Assembly: GCF_018332455.1 (NCBI RefSeq)
Contig: NZ_BOPZ01000001.1
Location: 1-64,000 of the forward strand
Source: Clostridium polyendosporum
Lineage (GTDB): Bacteria > Bacillota > Clostridia > Clostridiales > Clostridiaceae
Reading direction: 5' to 3'
Length of the DNA: 64,000 nt
Each line of letters starts with the position of its first letter. Position 1 is the first letter of the stretch. Shown here in pieces: positions 44,244-54,205 of this stretch. Made by a program: the position numbers and the translations under genes. Below the pieces are notes generated by a model. The model saw only the letters and a program-made list of their open reading frames with translations, did not search any database and had not been told where the DNA came from.

Positions 44244-45329
44244 ATGGTGAAAAGGGCGTTAATTACGGGAATTACAGGACAAGATGGTTCGTATTTGACA
44301 GAGTTTTTATTGGAAAAAGGGTATGAAGTACATGGAATCGTAAGAAGACACAGTACTATAAATACAAGCAGAATAGATCATCTCTTTGAGAATGAGGAAA
44401 TAGGAAATAAGAGATTGTTTCTTCATTATGGAGATTTAACAGATTCTAGTAACTTAAATAGATTGATGGAAAAGATTAAACCAAATGAAATATATAATCT
44501 TGCAGCACAATCACATGTGGCAGTATCCTTTGAAGTTCCAGAGTATACTGCAGAAGCAACAGGTGTTGGAACTATAAGACTATTGGATGCTATTAGAGAA
44601 ACTGGAGTGAATTGTAGATTCTATCAAGCGTCTACATCAGAGCTTTTTGGTGGACTACCTCATACAGCTCCACAAAGTGAAAAAACTCCTTTTTATCCAA
44701 AGAGTCCTTATGGAGTTGCTAAGCTTTATTCTTATTGGATTACAGTAAATTATAGAGAGTCATATGGTCTTTATGCATGTAATGGAATATTGTTTAACCA
44801 TGAGTCTCCAAGGAGAGGAGAAACCTTTGTAACTAGAAAGATCACGAGGGCTGTGGCATCTATAATAGCTGAAAAGCAGGATAAGCTTTCTTTGGGTAAC
44901 CTTGATGCAAAGCGAGACTGGGGGTTTGCTGGAGATTATGTACAAGCTATGTGGTTAATGCTTCAACAAGACAAACCTAGGGATTATGTTATATCTACAA
45001 ATGAGACTCATACTGTAAGAGAATTCGTAGAGCTTGCATTTAAAGAAGTAGGTGTAGATATAGAATGGAATGGTGAAGGTATAGAAGAAAAGGGAATTGA
45101 TAAGAAAACAGGAAAGGTTCTTGTTGATGTAAACCCTAAGTATTTTAGACCAGCAGAGGTTGAACTTCTCTGGGGAGACTGTACAAAGGCTGAGAGAGAG
45201 CTAGGATGGGAAAGAAAGGTTTCCTTTAGGGAACTGATTAGAATGATGGTTGATGGGGACATGAAGGAAATTGCAGGTAGAAGTATAGGCAAATATTTGG
45301 TTGATGAGGAAGCTGCTGCTACTAATTAA
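44244..45329 (+). CDS. gmd: GDP-mannose 4,6-dehydratase
   Basis: A 361-residue short-chain dehydrogenase: NAD(P) motif [28 protein letters not shown], the catalytic TSELFGG and YxxxK (YGVAK). [17 protein letters not shown] is diagnostic for Gmd. It makes GDP-4-keto-6-deoxymannose, which the synthase at 48253 turns into GDP-L-fucose. It is separated from that gene by about 3 kb holding the damaged regulator pair and one glycosyltransferase gene. Confidence 0.96.
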   Translation: MVKRALITGITGQDGSYLTEFLLEKGYEVHGIVRRHSTINTSRIDHLFENEEIGNKRLFLHYGDLTDSSNLNRLMEKIKPNEIYNLAAQSHVAVSFEVPEYTAEATGVGTIRLLDAIRETGVNCRFYQASTSELFGGLPHTAPQSEKTPFYPKSPYGVAKLYSYWITVNYRESYGLYACNGILFNHESPRRGETFVTRKITRAVASIIAEKQDKLSLGNLDAKRDWGFAGDYVQAMWLMLQQDKPRDYVISTNETHTVREFVELAFKEVGVDIEWNGEGIEEKGIDKKTGKVLVDVNPKYFRPAEVELLWGDCTKAERELGWERKVSFRELIRMMVDGDMKEIAGRSIGKYLVDEEAAATN

Positions 45330-45340
45330 TTTAATGAATA

Positions 45341-45414
45341 TAATAAAACCGAACAGGCAGTGAGCCTGCTCAGCTTTAGTCAGATTTCACTTTGTGAAAT
45401 GACAGCAAATAAAA
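45341..45414 (-). repeat. Dispersed two-hairpin repeat, copy 9
   Basis: Read on the minus strand: TTTATTTGCTGTC, ATTTCAC AAA GTGAAAT, CTGACT, AAAGCTGAGCAGGC, TCACT, GCCTGTTCGGTTTT, ATTA. Both hairpins are intact; the second pairs over 14 positions with G-U pairs. It lies 11 bp after the gmd stop codon and is the best reference copy. Confidence 0.8.
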
Positions 45415-45455
45415 AGCTACTTTAAAGCTTAAAAATAGCTTTAAAGTAGCTTTTG
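45411..45455. terminator. Terminator between gmd and the minus-strand regulator pair
   Basis: AAAAGCTACTTTAAAGC and GCTTTAAAGTAGCTTTT are exact inverted copies; usable from either side. Confidence 0.75.
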
Positions 45456-45456
45456 G

Positions 45457-46078
45457 TTATACTGTTAAATTAGATATCTTATTATAAGTTTTATAGTAGC
45501 AGGCAGTGAACTTTTTAGGAGCTTTATTCATTATAGATCTTATAATTTTACCACCTACCTTGTCCACTATTTTTTACACCTGATTATAGATTCCTTATCT
45601 GTTTCGCCGTATTTAGATACTATGATAGTTCCATCGTTAATGGCTGAAAGTATCTGAGTATCTGAAAAGTATAGTATTGGAGGAGTATCTAAAATTATTA
45701 AATCAAAAGATTCCTTTAATTTAGATATTAATTGAATCATTAAGTTGCTTGAAAAAATCTTAGCAGGATTTTGTTGTATGTTACCACAGGTTAAGATGTA
45801 TAGATTCTTTACATCACAATTTTGTAAGCAATCTTCAACTTTATGGTTACCTAATAATATGTCTGATAGACCAATTGTATTTGATAATTTAAAGTGCTTA
45901 TGAACACTTGGATTTCTAAAGTCGCAATCTAATAATAATACTTTTTTATTGCTTTGAGAGAAGGAGATAGCAAGATTAGATTCTACTGTACTTTTACCTT
46001 CTTTTGAGTTTGAGGAGGTTACAACTATTGATTTAATTAATTAATATTAGATAGTGACTTTTTAGATTTGAATATCAT
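45457..46078 (-). pseudogene. Broken CpsD/CapB-type tyrosine kinase
   Basis: Pieces of a bacterial tyrosine kinase in different frames. After ATG 46078 (AGGAGG upstream) MIFKSKKSLSNIN runs into TAA. Another frame gives IKSIVVTSSNSKEGKSTVES, KKVLLLDCDFRNPSVHK and FDLIILDTPPILYFSD, then stops at ...IIRCKK. A third frame gives VDKVGGKIIRSIMNKAP and the Tyr-rich tail. The N-terminal EAYRTLRTN region is missing and the Walker A lacks its usual PGEGKS form. At least one frameshift or deletion near the start and one near the end are needed. Intact kinases of this type control chain length with CpsC. Confidence 0.85.
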
Positions 46079-46138
46079 AATTATTTCCTCCTACTTGCTT
46101 GTATTAGGTATAACACCTAGCACAGGAGCATCGAGCAA

Positions 46139-46753
46139 TTATGAAAGCTCGTTCTCGGTTTTAACAGAGCCAGCTACATATTCGTGTAGAAATATTACTC
46201 CAATTGACAACATAATACCTAAGAAAAATGCTGCAGTTGAGTTAAGAGCAATATTAGGTGAAAATGGATAATTTGGAGTTATAGCCTCATCTATAACTTG
46301 TATAGTATCTGGGTCAGCTATATTTTTAGTAACCTTTTTTAATGATTTAACTACCTGGTTAGCTATTGGAGCAACTTCATCTTTATTTGTTGAAATTACA
46401 GTGATATTTAAAAATTGTGATTTTTCACTTGGTGCTGCAGATATCATTGACATTAACTGGGCGCTCGACATATTAAGATTTAACGTATTTATGACATCTG
46501 TTGCAACCTTTCTTGTAGCGGCAAATTCAGCGTAAGTTTGAGCCAGGCCTTGGTAAAGAACCATATCATTAATGTTAGGTTTTGATGTAGAGGATAGATT
46601 TTTATCCCCTATGATCACTAGAGTAGATACTCTGTACTGCGGCTGGATATAATAGGTTGTTATTGCCCAAGTAACTCCTGTGGTCAGTAAGGTTACAAGA
46701 ATTAAAAACCACAGCTTTTTTTTAATTATGCTTAGAAATTCTTTTAATTCCAT
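46139..46753 (-). CDS. CpsC/Wzz-type chain-length regulator, C-terminus cut by a stop codon
   Basis: A 204-residue Wzz-family protein with N-terminal helix (KLWFLILVTLLTTGVTWAI), external domain, and C-terminal helix (IALNSTAAFFLGIMLSIGVIFLHEY). After VKTENELS a TAA at 46139-46141 interrupts the frame, which would continue LLDAPVLGVIPNTSK to a TAG at 46091. That tail is conserved in the family and in CapA-type proteins helps activate the partner kinase. The partner is also broken, so the pair is probably non-functional in regulation. RBS AGAGGTG. It is opposite in strand to the surrounding locus. Confidence 0.85.
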   Translation of the reverse strand: MELKEFLSIIKKKLWFLILVTLLTTGVTWAITTYYIQPQYRVSTLVIIGDKNLSSTSKPNINDMVLYQGLAQTYAEFAATRKVATDVINTLNLNMSSAQLMSMISAAPSEKSQFLNITVISTNKDEVAPIANQVVKSLKKVTKNIADPDTIQVIDEAITPNYPFSPNIALNSTAAFFLGIMLSIGVIFLHEYVAGSVKTENELS

Positions 46754-46889
46754 CGATTAAACACCTCTTATATTTTGTAGTTTATTTGTAAAATAATGTA
46801 ATTTAGTAACATAATTTAATAATAATACATGTGATAAACAAAGTAAATAATAAAAGAAAAAATACACAAAAATGAATTAATGTAAAATA

Positions 46890-46918
46890 TTGACAACAAA
46901 ATGAAAGATATATAGAAT
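46890..46918 (+). promoter_or_regulatory. Sigma-A promoter of the second exopolysaccharide segment
   Basis: TTGACA, 17-base spacer, TAGAAT, the same -10 as the amtB promoter. It restarts transcription for the glycosyltransferase block after the minus-strand regulator pair. Confidence 0.7.
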
Positions 46919-46994
46919 TAAATTAATAAATGAAAAATATGGTAAAATGATGTTTTCAGCGTGGATAAATGCATAGTAGTAAGGAGGGATTTAA

Positions 46995-48233
46995 ATGAAA
47001 AAGAAACTACTGATATATGCCCATTATTACTATCCAGATGTAGCTTCCACAGCACAAATACTGACTGAGCTTACTGAGGGGTTGGCAAGTGAATTTAATA
47101 TTACAGTTATATGTGTTGTACCAAGTTATGAAGGAAAGGTAGAAGAATTTTATAAAGGGAAAAGATTTTATTATGAGAGCTATAAAGATATCTCTGTAAT
47201 AAGAGTAAGAGTTCCTGAGTTTTCGAAAGGTAACAAGATAAGCAGAATAAAAAATATAATGGCCTATTTCATAAATGCTCTTTTAGCTACCTTTAAGCTT
47301 GGTAAACAGGACTATGTATTAACCATATCACAACCACCTATTTTAGGTGGGATATTAGGGGTAATTGGAAGCATATTAAAAAGAGCCAAGCTTATATATA
47401 ACATTCAGGATTTTAATCCTGAGCAGACTGAGGCTATTGGATACTCAAAGAGTAAGATTATTTTAAAGCTTGCCAAGAAAATAGACTGTATAAGTTGCAA
47501 AAGGGCATCAAAAATAATTTTGGTTGGAAGAGATATGGAGGAAACCTTAAAAAAGAGGTTTAGTAAAAATAGATTAAAAGACGTAACTATAATTAATAAC
47601 TGGGTAGATGAAAATGAGATATTTCCATTGTCTAAAGATAATATTGAGGTTATAAAGTTTAAGAAAAAACATAATCTTTTACACAAGATTGTCATTATGT
47701 ATTCGGGTAACTTGGGGCTTTACTACGACCTTGAAAATATAATAAAGGTGGCAGAAAGATTTAAAAATAATCATAACGTAGTATTTACTTTTGTAGGTTC
47801 TGGTTCAATTAGAGATAAGCTTATCAGTTATGTTAATGATAAACAATTAAATAATGTAGTGTTTATACCATATCAAGAAAAAGAAAATCTTAATTATTCA
47901 TTAAATGCTGCTGATATCCACTTGGTAATAAATGCAAAGGGCATAAAGGGGGTTTCAGTACCGAGTAAGCTTTATGGTGTTATGGCTGCAGGTAAAGGAA
48001 TCGTAGGGGTTCTAGAGGAAGGCTCTGAAGCAAGAAGCATTATTGAGGAAGCTAAGTGTGGTTTATGCATAGAACCTGGAGATTATGATGGAGTTTATAA
48101 TACTTTGCTAAAGATCATTGAGGGAAAAGTAAATATTAAGGAAATGGGTGTATCTGGAAGGATATTCCTAGAAGAACATTTGAAAAAGGAGCATTCAATT
48201 ACGAGATATAAGGAAGCTATTCTAAAGGTGTAG
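46995..48233 (+). CDS. Glycosyltransferase family 4 (WbuB/WcaI-like)
   Basis: A 412-residue GT-B enzyme. N-terminal [36 protein letters not shown], and a C-terminal nucleotide-sugar site with [35 protein letters not shown] and EEGSEA. It resembles enzymes that add N-acetyl sugars or fucose in capsule loci; the actual donor is unknown. AAGGAGGG before the ATG. Next to fcl, it may use GDP-fucose, but that is inference. Confidence 0.88.
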   Translation: MKKKLLIYAHYYYPDVASTAQILTELTEGLASEFNITVICVVPSYEGKVEEFYKGKRFYYESYKDISVIRVRVPEFSKGNKISRIKNIMAYFINALLATFKLGKQDYVLTISQPPILGGILGVIGSILKRAKLIYNIQDFNPEQTEAIGYSKSKIILKLAKKIDCISCKRASKIILVGRDMEETLKKRFSKNRLKDVTIINNWVDENEIFPLSKDNIEVIKFKKKHNLLHKIVIMYSGNLGLYYDLENIIKVAERFKNNHNVVFTFVGSGSIRDKLISYVNDKQLNNVVFIPYQEKENLNYSLNAADIHLVINAKGIKGVSVPSKLYGVMAAGKGIVGVLEEGSEARSIIEEAKCGLCIEPGDYDGVYNTLLKIIEGKVNIKEMGVSGRIFLEEHLKKEHSITRYKEAILKV

Positions 48234-48252
48234 GTTGAGGGGAGAGGTTGAT

Positions 48253-49191
48253 TTGGAAAGAGAAAGCAAGATATATGTGTCAGGTCATAGAGGACTTGTT
48301 GGTTCTGCTATTGTAAGGAGGCTTGAGGAGAAAGGCTATAACAATATAATATATAGAACTCATAAGGAGCTTGATTTGACTAACCAAGAGGAGGTCAGAA
48401 GATTTTTTGAGGTTGAAAAGCCTGAGTATGTTTTTTTGGCAGCTGCTAAGGTTGGTGGTATAAATGCTAATAATGCTTATCCAGCTGACTTTATATATGA
48501 AAATCTCATGATTGAATGCAATGTAATTAAGTCTGCACATGATTTTAATGTTAAGAAACTTTTATTTCTTGGAAGTACGTGCATTTATCCTAAGTTATGT
48601 AATCAACCTATTAAGGAGGAGTACCTTCTCACTGGAGCATTAGAGCCTACTAATGAAGCCTATGCCGTAGCAAAAATAGCAGGACTTGAGATGTGTAAGT
48701 TCTTTAAGAGGCAGTATGGGGATAATTTTATAAGCTGTATGCCTACAAATCTGTATGGACCTAATGACAATTTTGATCTTAACAATTCACATGTATTACC
48801 TGCTCTAATAAGGAAATTCCATGAAGCGAAAGTGGACAAGTCTCCTTTTGTTGAGGTATGGGGTACAGGTAAGCCATTGAGAGAGTTCTTATATGTGGAT
48901 GATATGGCTGATGGATGTGTATTTTTGATGGAGAACTACAATGGTGAAGAGCATGTGAATATTGGAACAGGTGAAGAGGTTTCAATTGGAGAGCTTGCAG
49001 AGCTTGTTAAAGAAGCAGTGGGATATGAGGGAAATATTGCATTTAATACAGAGATGCCTGATGGGACACCAAGGAAACTCTGTGATGTAAGTAAGTTGTA
49101 TGAGATGGGATGGAGTCATAGGGTTGAATTGAGGGAAGGAATTCAGATGGCTTATGAGAGTTATTTGGATGTTTTGGTTGATGGAATATGA
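48253..49191 (+). CDS. fcl: GDP-L-fucose synthase
   Basis: A 312-residue short-chain dehydrogenase: [38 protein letters not shown], and YAVAK with the catalytic Tyr and Lys; PREF-type loop [12 protein letters not shown]. It epimerises and reduces the Gmd product to GDP-L-fucose. I prefer TTG 48253 because GAGGGGAGAGG lies just upstream. It overlaps the next gene by four bases (ATGA). Confidence 0.95.
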   Translation: MERESKIYVSGHRGLVGSAIVRRLEEKGYNNIIYRTHKELDLTNQEEVRRFFEVEKPEYVFLAAAKVGGINANNAYPADFIYENLMIECNVIKSAHDFNVKKLLFLGSTCIYPKLCNQPIKEEYLLTGALEPTNEAYAVAKIAGLEMCKFFKRQYGDNFISCMPTNLYGPNDNFDLNNSHVLPALIRKFHEAKVDKSPFVEVWGTGKPLREFLYVDDMADGCVFLMENYNGEEHVNIGTGEEVSIGELAELVKEAVGYEGNIAFNTEMPDGTPRKLCDVSKLYEMGWSHRVELREGIQMAYESYLDVLVDGI

Positions 49192-50387
49192 AGATTTTAC
49201 AGGTTAATACAAGATATATAGGAGGAGGAGGGGCTGCTTCTATAGCCAATAGTCTTCATGAATACATTAATAAAAATACAGAACATGAATCTATATTTTT
49301 ATATGGGAGAGGAGAACATGGAGATGAGAACTCCATTCGTATAGGTAAGAACATTGATACTTATTTATCTGCATTAATGAATAGAGCTTTAGGAAAGCCT
49401 TATAACTTGTATTTCAACAATAAGATAGAAGAATATATTAAGAATTTCGATGTAATTCATTTTCATAATTTGCATGGATACTATATAAATTATGAAAAAT
49501 TACTAAAGTTAGTAGTGAAATATGACAAGCCGATCATTTGGACATTACATGATCAATGGACATTTACAGGAGGGTGTGCATTCCCAGGCAAATGTAATAA
49601 GTGGCGGGACAAGTGTTTTTCATGTGAACAGAAGCAGTTATATCCTAAGAGATATATTGATAGAAGTAAATCAACTTGGGGAAGCAAACGCAACATATTG
49701 AATCTGCTTAATAAAGAGAAAACAATATTTATTTCTCCCTCACAATGGCTAGCGGATGAGTTTAAGAAATCATATTTAAAGGATTATAGAATAAATGTAA
49801 TTCCTAATGGAATTGATAATAACAGTAACTTACAAATAGATAAAGTTGAACAGAGAAAAATGCTAGGTATACCTATTGATAAAAAGATAGTCTTGTTTGT
49901 TGCCGCTGATCCAAATGATGGAAGAAAAGGAATTGAATATTTGTTTGATGTTATTACTGACTTTAGTGAGGACATAATTTTCATTTCTGTTGGTAAGGAG
50001 ATTAAAGATATAAATTACAAAAATTTAATTCAATTAGGGTATATAAGGCATAAAGAGAAAATTAATTCAATTTATGCTATAGCTGATGTGTTTTTATCCA
50101 CAGCCATTGAGGATAACTTTCCAACTACAATACTAGAAGCAATGTCTAATAGATTACCAATAGTGGCATTTGATGTTGGAGGAGTAAGGGAACAAATTGG
50201 TGAAATGTGTGGAGTTATGATTAACAAAGGGAATTCAAATATGCTTAAAAATGAAATTATCAAGTTATTAAAGAATGATGCCAAAATAGAAGAATTATCT
50301 ATTAATTCATATAAAAAATATAGTAGCAATTATACTTTGGAGTGTTTTGCTGAAAAATATGTTAATTGCTATACAGAATTAATTTAG
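49188..50387 (+). CDS. Glycosyltransferase (WcaC-like, GT-B)
   Basis: A 399-residue enzyme with [17 protein letters not shown] at the N-terminus, [26 protein letters not shown], and a Cys cluster [17 protein letters not shown] typical of WcaC-like colanic-acid transferases. The C-terminal half has [18 protein letters not shown] and [25 protein letters not shown]. The donor is unknown. It overlaps fcl by four bases, so the two are translationally coupled. Confidence 0.87.
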   Translation: MKILQVNTRYIGGGGAASIANSLHEYINKNTEHESIFLYGRGEHGDENSIRIGKNIDTYLSALMNRALGKPYNLYFNNKIEEYIKNFDVIHFHNLHGYYINYEKLLKLVVKYDKPIIWTLHDQWTFTGGCAFPGKCNKWRDKCFSCEQKQLYPKRYIDRSKSTWGSKRNILNLLNKEKTIFISPSQWLADEFKKSYLKDYRINVIPNGIDNNSNLQIDKVEQRKMLGIPIDKKIVLFVAADPNDGRKGIEYLFDVITDFSEDIIFISVGKEIKDINYKNLIQLGYIRHKEKINSIYAIADVFLSTAIEDNFPTTILEAMSNRLPIVAFDVGGVREQIGEMCGVMINKGNSNMLKNEIIKLLKNDAKIEELSINSYKKYSSNYTLECFAEKYVNCYTELI

Positions 50388-50419
50388 AAACTAATTAAAT
50401 GTGATTGGATGTATCTAAG

Positions 50420-51559
50420 ATGAAAAGAATATTATTTGTAAGAAATTCTTCAATAAGTGTCAATCCGAACTCTTACAATCTTCAAGAACTTGGGATGTGT
50501 GAGGGATTTTCAAGAAAAGGATATGATTGTGATGTAGTATTTTATAGCAATAAAAGTAAAACTCATATAAAAGAATATAAGCACAAGGACAATACCATAA
50601 AATTATTATTTTATCCAGGAATAAAAGTTTTAAATAGTATAGTATATCCTAAGCTTCTTAATTATAAATTTTTAAGTAAATATGATTTGATTATTACAAC
50701 AGAATATAATCATATGATGTCTTTATTGTTAGCTAAATTATGTCCTAAAAAGGTTGTATTGTATCATGGACCATATAATGATACAGGAAATTTATTTATT
50801 AGAAAAATTTATGACAAAATAGTTATTTCTTTATTTAATAAGAACTTATTATGTACATTTGTTAAGTCAAATTTAGCATATAAGTATTTGCAAAATAAAG
50901 GATTAGAGAATATTGAAGTAATTGGTGTTGGATTAAATACTGATAATTTTAATGAGGTTAAAAATAAAGATTCTCTTATACAGAACATAGAAAATAATTT
51001 TCTAAATTATAAAAAGATATTATATATAGGAAAATTAGAGGAGCGAAGAAATATAAAATTTATGTTCAATGTATTTGGAAAAGTATTAAGTAGAAAGAAA
51101 GACACAGTATTTATTTTAGTTGGCAATGGAGAAGAAGATAAAGTAAAAGAGTATATGGAATATGCAGATGAAATTAGAATTAAGGATAAACTTCTTTATA
51201 TACCAAGTTTGGATCAAGATCAATTACCATTTTTGTATAATATGGCAGATGTATTTTTATTACCAACAAGTTATGAGATATTTGGAATGGTAATTTTAGA
51301 AAGTATGTATTTTGAAACTCCTATTATTACTACAGTTAATGGTGGTTCTAACACATTGATTAGTAATAGTATTAATGGATTTATATTAGATAAACTTGAT
51401 GTGGAAAGTTGGGCGCAAAAGGTCATTGATATAATAAGCAATGATATATTAAAAAATAAAGTAAGTAAGGCAGCTAAATTAACAATATGCACTAAATTTA
51501 ACTGGGATGTTATAAGTGATAAAATTATCAATAAAGTCTTAATGGGAGAATCTAAATGA
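50420..51559 (+). CDS. Glycosyltransferase family 4
   Basis: A 379-residue GT-B enzyme: ILYIGKLEERRNIKFMFNVF, FILVGNGEED, YNMADVFLLPTSYEIFGMVILESMYFETPII is the nucleotide-sugar binding region with its EX7E pair. Start ATG 50420 (MKRILFVRNS); the ribosome site is weak. Its last bases overlap the ATG of a broken glycosyltransferase gene (ATGA). From here the DNA is more AT-rich than the first half of the locus, hinting at a different origin. Confidence 0.85.
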   Translation: MKRILFVRNSSISVNPNSYNLQELGMCEGFSRKGYDCDVVFYSNKSKTHIKEYKHKDNTIKLLFYPGIKVLNSIVYPKLLNYKFLSKYDLIITTEYNHMMSLLLAKLCPKKVVLYHGPYNDTGNLFIRKIYDKIVISLFNKNLLCTFVKSNLAYKYLQNKGLENIEVIGVGLNTDNFNEVKNKDSLIQNIENNFLNYKKILYIGKLEERRNIKFMFNVFGKVLSRKKDTVFILVGNGEEDKVKEYMEYADEIRIKDKLLYIPSLDQDQLPFLYNMADVFLLPTSYEIFGMVILESMYFETPIITTVNGGSNTLISNSINGFILDKLDVESWAQKVIDIISNDILKNKVSKAAKLTICTKFNWDVISDKIINKVLMGESK

Positions 51560-52035
51560 AGATTGCTATTATAACTAATGTAAAAGTGCCATATAGAAAT
51601 CTTCAAATAGAAGAATTTGCAAAAATTGAGAATACAGAGTTTGCTGCGTACTATACACATAAGGACGTTATAGGGAGATAATGGAATGTATGGCTTATTG
51701 ATAATGTTAAGGAAATACAGCTTAAAGGTATTTACATTAGAGGCGAATTAGGTCAAATTAGTTTTCAATTAAGTAATATATGAAAAAAGCAGTTTGGTTA
51801 TAATTGGTAGTATGAAAAATCAACATATATTTTATTAAGCATATTTTGCAGTATATTAAAAAAATACGTATTATTATTTTATGTAATCAACTCCAAAAGA
51901 ATTTGGCATAAAGAACATTGGTATAAATTTAAGATGAAAAATATAGTTATTTCTGTAGCGAAATATACTTTGGAAAATGGAAAGGTTAATAAAGTATATT
52001 TTTATCTGAATTTTGGGCGAAATGAGAAAAAGTAA
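51556..52035 (+). pseudogene. Remnant of a glycosyltransferase gene
   Basis: An ORF of 41 codons (MKIAIITNVKVPYRNLQIEE...) ends in TAA at 51679. The same frame continues WNVWLIDNVKEIQLKGIYIRG to a TGA at ~51783. Start and continuation look like the first ~80 residues of a GT-B glycosyltransferase. Further on (51890-52035) is a short open piece, RIWHKEHWYKFKMKNIVISVAKYT in another frame, that could be a later fragment. No intact domain remains. The gene began at an ATGA overlap with the previous one, so it was once part of the operon. Confidence 0.6.
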
Positions 52036-52079
52036 TTAATCAATGTCTTACTATAGATGTTATAAATATGGAGGAAATG

Positions 52080-53339
52080 ATGATAAATAGTAACAAAATA
52101 ATTACAAACATTATTACAATTTTGTTAATCATATCTGCTTATACAATGAGACCAACTGTGCTAGGACAAAATTATACTAATATTGCAATGATTTTATTAA
52201 TAGTAGCTTTAATAATCTTTTTCGCTTATGGTTATAGTAAAAAATACAATATTCTAAATTTAAATACCATTCCAATACTGATAATGTGTTATATATTTTG
52301 GATTTATCTTGGTTTTCAAGCCATATTTCTTAATAATAGCAATATTGATTTTGTATTAAAATCAATAATATCTAATATTATATCAATTAGTGTATTTTCA
52401 TTAGTTTTAGAAGATGATGAATTAAATTATAAATTCTTCAAAATATTTATTGTAATTATAGTAATATGTTGTGTTTCTTATATAATAACATTCATTATAA
52501 ATATATTTATTGATATAGATAAAATATACTTATTTAGATTACCAGTAAGAGGTTATAATTATGAAAGTGGAAAAGTATACATACCTTTTACTATTTCATA
52601 TGGGAAGTTTTTAATTAATAATAATTTCGAAACAATTAGATTGTTGGGGTTGTTTAGGGAGTCTGGAATATTTCAATGCTTCATTATTTGGTCTATATTT
52701 ATTTGTGATTATTACTTTAAAAGCAGTAAAATTATTAAGTTAATTCTTGTATTTGGATTATTTGGTACGTTTTCAACAATAAGTATCATCAATCTTTTCT
52801 TTGCCTACGCATTAAATATAATATTAAACAAAAAATATTCAATTAAAAAATATATTTTAGCTTTTTGTGTTCTTATTTTAGGGGTCTATTTAATATTTAA
52901 TATGCCTTATTTTGGTATAAAAGGTAAATTGGGTTATGGACAAGCTTCAATAACTGACAGGTTAGATGGTTTTAAAGTAGGAGAAAATATTCTAAGAGAA
53001 CAACCATTGTTTGGAAATGGATATTTTTATTATACAGATAAAAGAAATACAGGAATAAACTTGATTTCCTCAATTGGTCAAATAGGACTTTTAGGATTAT
53101 TTTTATATTTTTTAATATATTTACTATCTCTATTCTCTACAAATTTTAGTAAAAAACTTATTGTTGCAATGTCACCAATTATAATTACATTATTATTTTC
53201 TCAACCCATATTTGATGCACCCTTAATTTTTATTCTACTACTTATAAAATACCAACCTGAAAAAATAAAATCTGCTGATTGGAGGATGTATGAAACAAAA
53301 AGAATTAAAAGAAGAAATACCAGTAGTATTCATACATAA
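52080..53339 (+). CDS. O-antigen/EPS polymerase, Wzy-like
   Basis: A 419-residue protein with about 11-12 membrane segments and one larger external loop after ~residue 140, the usual plan of Wzy polymerases, which share little sequence. FRESGIFQCFIIWSIF and GNGYFYYTDKRNTGINLISSIGQIG resemble the Wzy_C-like region. It would join repeat units outside the membrane. GGAGG at 52070-52074 lies 5 bases before ATG 52080; ATG 52068 overlaps it. It overlaps the next gene by 50 bases. Confidence 0.75.
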   Translation: MINSNKIITNIITILLIISAYTMRPTVLGQNYTNIAMILLIVALIIFFAYGYSKKYNILNLNTIPILIMCYIFWIYLGFQAIFLNNSNIDFVLKSIISNIISISVFSLVLEDDELNYKFFKIFIVIIVICCVSYIITFIINIFIDIDKIYLFRLPVRGYNYESGKVYIPFTISYGKFLINNNFETIRLLGLFRESGIFQCFIIWSIFICDYYFKSSKIIKLILVFGLFGTFSTISIINLFFAYALNIILNKKYSIKKYILAFCVLILGVYLIFNMPYFGIKGKLGYGQASITDRLDGFKVGENILREQPLFGNGYFYYTDKRNTGINLISSIGQIGLLGLFLYFLIYLLSLFSTNFSKKLIVAMSPIIITLLFSQPIFDAPLIFILLLIKYQPEKIKSADWRMYETKRIKRRNTSSIHT

Positions 53340-54183
53340 TGGAGGACAAGAATACATTAAATATGCTTTAAATTCAGCTAAGAAATATAATTCTATTGTA
53401 CATTTAATTGGAGATGAATCAAATTCTAATTATTGGGATCACTTTAGTAATTCATCATTTTATGATTTAAAAGATTTTAAGAATTTTAGTGAAGAATATA
53501 TGCATATGTCAACTAATTCATACCTTTTTGAACTTAATTGTTTTAAAAGATATTTTTTATTAAGAGAATTCATGAAGTTGAATAATGTTAATAATTCATT
53601 TATGGTTGATAGTGATGTATTAACATATGCAGATTACTCTCAGTATATAAAAAATAATGATTATTTTGGGGGATTATCTATTCCTATTAATCAAGATAAT
53701 TATATTTGGAGCGCTTCTCCTCATTGTTCCTATTGGACAATTGATTCTCTTGATGATTTTATTAATTATATTTTTTTCATATATTCTAACAATATAGGTA
53801 TGCTTAAAGAAAAATTTAAATGGCATAATTTAAATAGTTTACCTGGTGGTATATGTGATATGACATTATTGTATCTTTGGAGTAAGAATAAAAATAATAT
53901 TTTAAATACAGCAATTTCAAGAAATGACTCAGTTATTGATCATAATATAAACATTTCCAATAATTATGATAACCTTGAATATGAATATGATAAATTATTA
54001 AGAATAAAAAAAATAAAGTTAATTGATAAAATACCACATGTTTTTTCATTAAAGACTAATAAATATATAAGAATAAATTCATTACATTTTCAAGGAAGAG
54101 CTAAATCATTAATGAAGCATTATTATTATAATAGCGGTTCGTTGTATTTTAATAGATTAAAAGGATTTTTAAAAAAATATTAA
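53290..54183 (+). CDS. Probable glycosyltransferase, GT-A-like, unassigned
   Basis: A 297-residue protein without membrane segments. IPVVFIHNGGQEYIKYALNSA at the N-terminus and MVDSDVLTYADYSQY, with a DxD motif (~residue 102-104), suggest a metal-dependent GT-A fold. GGICDMTLLYLW follows later. I cannot place it in a family. GGAGG before the ATG lies inside the end of the polymerase gene, giving a 50-base overlap. Context supports a role in adding a sugar or other group to the repeat unit. Confidence 0.65.
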   Translation: MKQKELKEEIPVVFIHNGGQEYIKYALNSAKKYNSIVHLIGDESNSNYWDHFSNSSFYDLKDFKNFSEEYMHMSTNSYLFELNCFKRYFLLREFMKLNNVNNSFMVDSDVLTYADYSQYIKNNDYFGGLSIPINQDNYIWSASPHCSYWTIDSLDDFINYIFFIYSNNIGMLKEKFKWHNLNSLPGGICDMTLLYLWSKNKNNILNTAISRNDSVIDHNINISNNYDNLEYEYDKLLRIKKIKLIDKIPHVFSLKTNKYIRINSLHFQGRAKSLMKHYYYNSGSLYFNRLKGFLKKY

Positions 54184-54205
54184 ATTTTGTTATAGAGGTA
54201 AAAAT

